Source: Beta vulgaris subsp. vulgaris (taxonomy: Eukaryota > Streptophyta > Magnoliopsida > Caryophyllales > Amaranthaceae). From it: a DNA stretch of 64,000 nt. The first letter of the stretch is position 1, and each line of letters starts with the position of its first letter. The notes beneath the pieces were generated by a model that was given only the letters and a program-made list of their open reading frames with translations, searched no databases and was not told where the DNA came from. Where the stretch lies: assembly GCF_026745355.1 (NCBI RefSeq), contig NC_079202.1, positions 56,460,655-56,524,654 on the forward strand, in the 5' to 3' direction. Below, in pieces: positions 57,283-64,000 of this stretch. Made by a program: the position numbers and the translations under genes.

Positions 57283-58277
57283 ACACTTTATCTTCTTAGG
57301 CATGTTAAAGCATAACTTTAGTTATAATTATGTACTAATAAAAAAAACTAATGCAACAATATGAACACATTGTTTTAAAATTCTATTACATATATTAGAA
57401 AAAATTATGATTAAAATTAGTAGATAAACAATGGAAAAGTCAAACCAAGCACATGTGTTCAATAATCCTCAAAGCAAAAAAAATCATCACATAGTCCGCC
57501 CTCGAATGTAGGGCAACAATTACCAACACTCCTCGGCTCCTCCTCATATACAATAAATACAAGTAATTAGGTAGTAAAGGATACTTTCATGAATTTTTGT
57601 GAATATGATAGCCTGATAGGAAGTACATGAAAACTTCATCACCGTATTACGATTTCGTGGGGGTTATTTAATCAACTTGAAATACAAATAACTAATTAAA
57701 GAATTTCGTGGGTATACTTTCATGAATTTTTGTGAATATGATAGTCAAACCAAGTACCTTTTAAGGGGGAAAAAAAAAAGGAAAAACAGTCATTTGAACT
57801 TTTTTGTGATGTTTTCTTAGGGAGTACCGTCTTATTTTAGAAGAAAATTGGGCTGAAAATTTTAGCTAGCTAAGTACTATAGGACTGAAAAATTATAAAC
57901 CGGGTACAAATCATAGGTATAAAATTACCCTTATGGAAGTCATAATCATAAGACATCCTACCTTAAAATTAACCCGTTAATATTTAACCACCTCGCCTCA
58001 TCCACACTAATAGGATCACATTGCGAAATCATTAAATTCGTGGAATTAGAATTTTTTGTAGTAGTTAGAGATAAATAGATAATCAACACTACCACTCTTT
58101 TCTACTGCCTATTAAGTCATTATTAATGTACTAACGTGTGATTTTGTTTTATGTTTTTTTTTTTACCTTTTCTTCGCAATCAGTATGATTTATTGGTGTA
58201 TTATCTTTCAAGTATTAATTAGTTATTCATTTGTGACCTTTTATATAGGTACAAACGTACAGTACATACCACTGAGC
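57283..58277. other. Gene-free stretch
   Basis: No gene. A direct repeat of about 32 bp (ACTTTCATGAATTTTTGTGA and on, at 57582 and 57716) is visible. Confidence 0.5.
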
Positions 58278-58325
58278 AAAGTGAGTTGTGAGTTGTGAGT
58301 AGTGAGTGGTGAGTAGTGAGTAGTC
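58278..58325. repeat. GTGAGTAGTGAGT minisatellite
   Basis: About seven units of GTGAGTTGTGAG/GTGAGTAGTGAG. Confidence 0.9.
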
Positions 58326-58383
58326 TCAATGGTGTATTGAGAAATGGGCCATCACAATCCACGATTGTTTCCCAAAATTTTTG

Positions 58384-58740
58384 ATGTTTTTTTTAATCAG
58401 GAAAGAAAGCTAGAAGGTGTCTACACAAGAGACACTCCCTAAAACATTTCGAAGGATGATTACAAGATACGACATACAAATAGCAAGATAAACAAGAAGA
58501 AGAAAGTGGAGCACAAAGGAACACTTGTGGATGCTCTGTCGCGGCTAACACCTTCACCCCGGATCTAATTGAGTGAAACCTGTCACGGGGGGCTAGATAA
58601 ACACCACAAAAAATGAGATAGCTCCAAAACCTTCTCAAAGGGACCACCATACCTTAAATCGTCGCCAACCACGGAGACAAATGAAATACCGTCGACGAGA
58701 ACACTCACGAACCACCAAGAACGAGCTGAACCCACACCGC
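58384..58740 (-). mobile_element. Possible LINE 3' untranslated tail
   Basis: On the minus strand a T/C-rich 3'-UTR-like sequence ends CTTTCCTGATT plus a run of A. The short open frame 58393-58650 within it is not convincing as a gene. Confidence 0.3.
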
Positions 58741-58839
58741 AAGCAACCATTCTCAAATTATGTTTAAATATAAATATATAAATACTAAAATATATTTATA
58801 AAATCTATAAAATTACGGGGGATTACACATACAAAACAT

Positions 58840-59127
58840 CCATATCGAGGGCGACAACTTGAAAGTCATTAACTCCATCAAAGGTACGTGGACTGCACCA
58901 TGGCAAATTCAACATATTTGACAGATATTAAGACACTACTTCAAAAGTTCAGTTTCTGGTCTATCCAACATATTTACCGTGAAGCAAAAAAAGCTGCAGA
59001 TTGGGTTGCAAATGACGGTCATCTACTACAAGACCAACTTTCCTTTCAAAATTGTACTCATTCGACCCTAGAGGCCATTATTGTACACTATCAGGTTGGA
59101 GCTCCCCTCATGCGGAGGGTCTCCTAA
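58840..59127 (+). pseudogene. RNase H fragment of a LINE, frameshifted
   Basis: Frame 1 encodes IHIEGDNLKVINSIKGTWTA followed by PWQI. Near 58900-58920 the reading must shift to continue as YLTDIKTLLQKFSFWSIQHI and YREAKKAADWVAND, the C-terminal part of a plant LINE RNase H domain (catalytic Asp in EGDNL and in AADWVAN). No polymerase or knuckle domain nearby. Confidence 0.7.
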
Positions 59128-59265
59128 CCTTCTTTTTTCTTACCTTGAAAAAAAATTTAAAAGGTTCTTACCAATATATCAAGACAAAATTTATACTTTA
59201 ATAATACAATATTTTTGTTTTTCCAAGAGGCAAGAGAATTATCAAATTCGAGAAAGTATAGCCAA

Positions 59266-59492
59266 CTCATAGTGAGATGTCAAAATGGCATCTCTACAAA
59301 AAAAAATTGCACCAAAGCTAAGTCAAAGTGGTACCAAAATAGAGTCATTTTGTACCAAAATTTAACCTTGGTACCAAACTGAAATTTGGTACCAAAATAT
59401 AATTAGTACCAGAGTATTCTATTTTGGTAACACTTTGACTTAGCTTTAGTACCAAATTTTTGTGAGATGCCATTTTGACATCTCACTATGAG
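59266..59492. mobile_element. MITE with 28-bp perfect inverted ends, copy 1
   Basis: CTCATAGTGAGATGTCAAAA at the left is the exact complement of the right end, for about 28 bp in total. The interior contains many GGTACCAAA words in both orientations, so the whole can fold into one long hairpin. Target duplication unclear. Confidence 0.85.
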
Positions 59493-59577
59493 ACACCTAT
59501 CACACCTCATCAAATTCTAAGCATCACCTTGTATTTTGTATGGATTTACTAACTTACCCTTTTATAATCTCCACTAA

Positions 59578-59755
59578 GTCCCTATTCTTTTGGAGTTATT
59601 CTCAATTCTGTTCAGTTAATTTCAGTTCAATTCAGTTTTTCTCTATAATTCAGTTTCTCTGAGTTTAGTTCAGTTCAGTTAATTTCAGTTTAATTCATTT
59701 CGGTTAATTTCAATTCAATTCAATTCAGTTTATTTCAATCCAAAAGAACGGGGTC
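59578..59755. mobile_element. Tourist-like MITE of CAGTT/AATTC pentamers
   Basis: Flanked by TAA (59575-59577 and 59756-59758). Ends GTCCCTATTCTTTTGG and (inverted) GACCCCGTTCTTTTGG. The interior is almost wholly CAGTT/CAATT repeats. Same family as 39990-40237. Confidence 0.8.
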
Positions 59756-60070
59756 TAAGCTCTCTCACTCCTTCTCTGTCACACTCACTCCTTGACTCTC
59801 TCACTTACTCCTATCTTTTTTCAGTTGCTACATTTTGGCCACGAGTATTGTTCACATGATAACTTTGACTCTTTTTAAGTTTATGTACATACGAAAAAAC
59901 ATAGTCATGTTGGACTAATCCCAATTTGTATTCTCCAAATATATAACTTATATAATTTTTTTCATATATGTAACTTTAATATTGATGTTTAAAGTTGCAT
60001 CTCGTGAACTGTGAAAAAAATATATAGCAACTAAAAAAAGAAAGAGAGAGTAGAGAGAGAGTGTTGGTAA

Positions 60071-60288
60071 CTCGTAGTGAGATGCCAAGATGGCATCGCA
60101 CAAAATGTTGGTACCAAAATTAAGGCAAAATGATACTAAAATAAAATCATTTGGTACCAAGCTTACACTTTGATACCAAGTAAGAGTTACTTTGGTATTG
60201 ATATCAAGTGACTCTATTTTGGTACAACTTTGACTTAACTATAATACCAAAATTTTTGTGAAATTTCATTTTGACATCTCACTATGAA
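60071..60288. mobile_element. MITE, copy 2 of the 59266 family
   Basis: Left CTCGTAGTGAGATGCCAAGA and right CATTTTGACATCTCACTATG match copy 1, with decay. Interior GGTACC words conserved. Between copies, 59756-60070 holds no gene. Confidence 0.8.
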
Positions 60289-61136
60289 ACGTCAATTCAA
60301 GCTCGTAATTACTGGCCACTGGCCCACCACACATCTACACTCTATTGGAAACCACCAATGTTCTACCTCTATTTACCATTAAAGATAAAAAAAATATAGA
60401 ATAATAATGTTCACTACCTCACAAATGCAATAGTCACCCAGTATGAAATTTTATTTTACATGGTTATATAATTGTGGAGAAATTTATATGAAATTAATTT
60501 TCACTCTACTATACAATGATATAAATTATTTTAACCCCTTATACATGATTGGGGAATATAATTATTGATTACCTTTGCTTATGTTAATGGTGGATTTTAT
60601 TTATATTAGTAATGGGCAAAAAAATATTGTCAAAAACAAAAACAAAAAAAAGAAAAAAAAAAGAAAAGAAGGCATGAGTAGTTTGAGGCTTTGAGCCTTG
60701 AGGTGAGGCATGGGCATTGGGCAGTATTGGAAAGGAGCAATCTTGCTCAAATCGTTGTTCATGTCAATTAATTTATTCATCTTCCAAGTATAGAAAGACA
60801 AACACGCCCTTCACACATTGGAAAATACCACCTCTGTCCTTTTTTTTTTTTTAGGTGTACTATAGCAATTACCACCTCTCTCCTTCTCCTATAGATGCAA
60901 CTCATATAAATATTATATTTTTTTTGGCCTATAGATGCACTTTTCTGCCACCAACCAGTTACCAAAAACTGAAAACTGTGTCAGAACAATTAGCGACCTA
61001 CTGCAGCGAAGAAAATGGGGCGGTAAAATTCAGGTGAAAGACCCATAAATTTTCAACCGTTAAAAAACGGCCAATTAGATTATCCCCGGATTTTTTGACT
61101 AAAATTTGGGTGTTCTCAAAAGTTAGCAACTAGTAA
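60289..61136. other. Gene-free stretch
   Basis: Poly-purine and poly-T tracts (60640-60670 and 60839-60853). No gene recognised. Confidence 0.4.
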
Positions 61137-61428
61137 GGGTTTGTTCTGTTCAGCATAAAATAAATAAATTAAATTGAATTAAATTAAATTGATTGTAATT
61201 GAATTAAATTGATTTCAACTGAATTAAATAAACTAAATTGAATTAAATTGTTAATAATAGAAATTATAATTAGGACATGTTTTCCCCAACTTATTGTCAA
61301 TTCAGTTCAGCTTAGTTTAATTCAGTTCAGCTTAGCTTAATTCTTTTATAACCATTTTTGTTAAATATTATTATTATGTTGGTCTAATTTATTTTACTAA
61401 TTCTTCTTCTTCTTATTCTTATATATTC

Positions 61429-61429
<1 letters not shown>

Positions 61430-61465
<36 letters not shown>

Positions 61466-61570
61466 TATTATTATTTATTTTTATATCATTATTATTAATT
61501 ATTATTATTATTATTTCTATATATTTATATTATTTATTATAGCTTTACTCATTATTATTACTATTATTAT
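61430..61570. repeat. (ATT)n microsatellite
   Basis: Long run of ATT units with few interruptions. A second block of AAT units lies at 62606-62645. Confidence 0.9.
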
Positions 61571-61769
61571 TAGGATGAATATGGTTTAGGTCAGAAGCAC
61601 AAATAAACTCACGTTTTTAGCCTATAAACCAATCAAATCGCGTCAAATGGTTTAGGCCAGAAGCACAAATAAACTCACGTTTTTTAGCCTATAAACCAAT
61701 CAAATCGCGTCAAAACGGGTTATGATGCAATTTTGCGCTGTCTAATCATTATTTTATTACTAAATATTA

Positions 61770-62612
61770 CTCCCTCTGTTTCCTAAAGATCTTCCCACTT
61801 TCCGTTTAAGGGTGTTTCCAAAAGATCTTCCCTCTTTTGCTTTATTCCTTATTTGGCAAAACAAATTTCCCTATTTACCCTCTCATGTCACTATCATATG
61901 GTCCACCAATACATTATTAATTCAATTTTACTCCCTTTTTCTCTCTTACTTTAGCCCATTTTTATTTGTTTATTTATCTTAACCCCTTTCTCTCTCCTAC
62001 TTTACTCACACCATGCCCTACACAACTTGATTTTCCTTGGTATATGTAGGAACAGTAAGGGTGCGTTCTGTTCAACTTAAAAAATTAAGTTTCAGGTCCA
62101 ATAAGTTCAGATAAGTTCAGATAAGTTGCAATAAGGTCTAATAAGTGCAATAAGTTCCAATAAGGTCTAATAAGGTCTAATAAGGTCCAATAAGTTCCAA
62201 TCAGGTGCAATAAGTTCCAATCAGGTCTAATAAGGTCTAATAAGTTCCAATCAGGTCTAATAAGGTCCAAATAGTCAATGTTTAATAAACATTTGTATTA
62301 TATTGTCCACTATTTTGTTATTCATAATTTCATATCACTATTAGCGGATTATGTTATTATTAGAATTTTAATTAAAGTACCACAATGATTATATAATATT
62401 ATACTTGTATTAGTGTCTATTATTTTATTATTTATTTGTATTATGTCTATTATTTTATTATTCATATTACTATTAGCTGATTATGATATTATTATATTTT
62501 TTTATTAAAGTACCACAATGTATAGTATTATACTTGTATTATTGTCTATTATTTGATTATTCATATTGCTATTGAATAATATTATAATCATGGTCAAATA
62601 ATTAAGGTTAAC

Positions 62613-62645
<33 letters not shown>

Positions 62646-62968
62646 TATAATATTTTGCAATTCGTCTTTAAATAACTAGAGATAACATGTTTTCGTTACT
62701 AATAACTATGAAAGATATAAATTCCAATCAGGGTCAATAAGTTCCAATAAGGTCTAATAAGGTCAATCAGGTTCAATCAGGTCCAATAAGTTTCAATCAG
62801 GTTCAATCAGGTCCAATAAGTTGAATCAGGTCCAATCAGGTTTAATAAGTTCCAATAAGTTAAGTTCAGGTTCAATAAGTTAAGTTCAGATAAGTTCCAA
62901 TAAGTTCAGGTCCAATAAGTTGAATAGAACGCACCCTAAGTGGGAAGATCTTTAGGAAACGGAGGGAG
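61770..62968. mobile_element. Stowaway-like MITE, middle level of the nest
   Basis: Left CTCCCTCTGTTTCCTAAAGA and right (inverted) CTCCCTCCGTTTCCTAAAGA, both continuing TCTTCCCAC, flanked by TA on both sides (61768-61769 and 62969-62970). Without the inner element it is about 318 bp, a normal Stowaway size. Confidence 0.92.
62059..62936. mobile_element. Tourist-like element with AATAAGGTCC arrays, innermost level
   Basis: Flanked by TAA (62056-62058 and 62937-62939). Ends GGGTGCGTTCTGTTCAACTT and (inverted) GGGTGCGTTCTATTCAACTT. Both subterminal zones are arrays of about 10-bp units AATAAGTTCC/AATAAGGTCT/AATCAGGTCC. The middle contains an imperfect duplication of about 135 bp. Confidence 0.93.
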
Positions 62969-63404
62969 TATTATATTATTAAAATTTAATTATTAAAATA
63001 GTAATATTAATTTACTTCTTAGATATTATTGTTATTATACAATCATCATCAAGTATTAATATATTAATACAAATAATATAAAATAATAATTATTAATTAT
63101 CATTATTATCATTAATTATTATTATTATTATTATTTTGTAATTATTAATATTATTTATTTATAACTATCATTTAAAAATATCCAAAAATTATTCATTTTT
63201 AGTTATTCATTATTATTGATTTTTATTATAATAATTATTTAATATTCATATTATTATTGTTTGAATATTATTTATATATTTATTACATTCAATCTAATTC
63301 AGCTCGGTTCATTTCAGTTCAATTCTGTTCAGTTCAGCTCAGTTCATTTCAGTTCAGCTCAGCTCAGTTCAATTCAGGTATTTTATGCCGAAGAGAACAA
63401 GCCC

Positions 63405-64000
63405 TTAGAGCTGAATTGAACCGGATTATTGCAACTAAAGTGAACTGAAATAAGTTGCGGAGTATGGTATATATTATATAGTAACTGTATAATGTAACTT
63501 AAAAATTAAAATGTTACTATATGAAATGAAAAGGTCACTACGTTAAATAAGTAGCTTATTATTGTGGATCAAGTCTACGCAATACTAACTCAAATTAAAT
63601 ATTACGAAGCAAGAAAGTGTCGCAATACTAACTCTTATACATGTGTGTTATTTGTAAGCTCTCAACACTCGCATATTTTAAATGAGCTTGGGTTGCATCC
63701 GTTAATCGAGGGGAGCTGGACAGTTTACAAGCTCAAATGAGGTTCCATCCTTAGCAATAAGAGGAGTACGTCAAACTTATAAGTTATTTATATATCTCCT
63801 CATGCTTAATGTGGAACAAAACTTTAGTAGGCAATAAAATTTCCTATGCTTTTCTGACTTAATTAGTTGTTTGATTGATAAGAAGTAGGATAAATGGGGG
63901 CATTGAAAATTTCTCGAAAATTGAAATCCTCACAAAATATGAGAATTTATTCACTTGCATATCAACTAATACTCCATTCATTCTTTTAATTGGTATATTT
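63405..64000. other. Right edge of window
   Basis: AT-rich, no gene or bounded repeat recognised. Confidence 0.4.

Larger units (their letters stand above)
61137..63404. mobile_element. Outermost TIR element of a three-level nest
   Basis: Left end GGGTTTGTTCTGTTCAGCAT and right end (inverted) GGGCTTGTTCTCTTCGGCAT match at most positions. Flanks are TAA (61134-61136) and TTA (63405-63407). The remaining host element is AT-rich with (ATT)n runs (61430-61570) and CAGTT-type pentamers near both ends. It is split by the Stowaway element at 61770-62968. Confidence 0.65.

Noticed and set aside
62085..62270. 61-codon frame with LIRPDWNLL repeats
   Set aside because: Readthrough of the AATAAGGTCC array in the innermost MITE.
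1..64000. CRISPR arrays, operons, phage or plasmid functions
   Set aside because: Introns, plant transposons and plant gene families throughout show nuclear plant DNA; the direct repeats seen are minisatellites or transposon ends without CRISPR-like spacers.

Overview
The window is plant nuclear DNA. It is AT-rich and intron-bearing and dense in plant transposon families: Helitrons, CACTA, Mutator-like, hAT-like, Stowaway- and Tourist-like MITEs, SINEs, truncated LINEs and solo LTRs. It carries CC-NBS-LRR resistance genes, phloem-protein-2 lectins, a group C MAP kinase and an omega-amidase. The gene set indicates a eudicot. A Caryophyllales source such as spinach, beet or goosefoot is a guess from general resemblance and is not proven by the sequence.

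Layout. 1-1.7 kb: an LTR with a tRNA-Asp-type primer site whose internal region runs off the left edge. 2.0-4.75 kb: a minisatellite with a roughly 20-bp unit, split by a CACTA transposon with a perfect 3-bp target duplication. 4.8-5.1 kb: two spliced exons of an unrecognised gene. 7-24.7 kb: a defence cluster, with two intronless CC-NBS-LRR genes (minus strand) alternating with two three-exon PP2-like lectin genes, one on each strand. 20.2-22.2 kb: a pseudogene remnant, a MULE-type MITE, a small Helitron and an LTR. 25-29 kb: transposon debris (Helitron, SINE, hAT-like, LTR-like). 30-33 kb: a two-exon MAP kinase of the MPK1/2/7/14 group. 35-36.2 kb: a dead LINE 3' end, itself hit by a 42-bp retroposon. 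36.7-39.9 kb: a ten-exon omega-amidase (minus strand) whose reconstruction needs a 16-nt microexon and a GC-AG intron. 41-64 kb: almost wholly transposon-derived, including a Pack-MULE-like element, a truncated LINE with an intact RNase H domain, a solo LTR with 5-bp target duplication, Helitrons, and a three-level nest of TIR elements at 61.1-63.4 kb.

Functionally, the defence cluster pairs intracellular immune receptors with phloem lectins. The MAP kinase and omega-amidase are ordinary single genes and show no sign of being linked to the cluster beyond proximity. Exon joins were worked out by hand from splice sites, reading phase and family conservation. Protein family assignments rest on recognised motifs, not on database searches.
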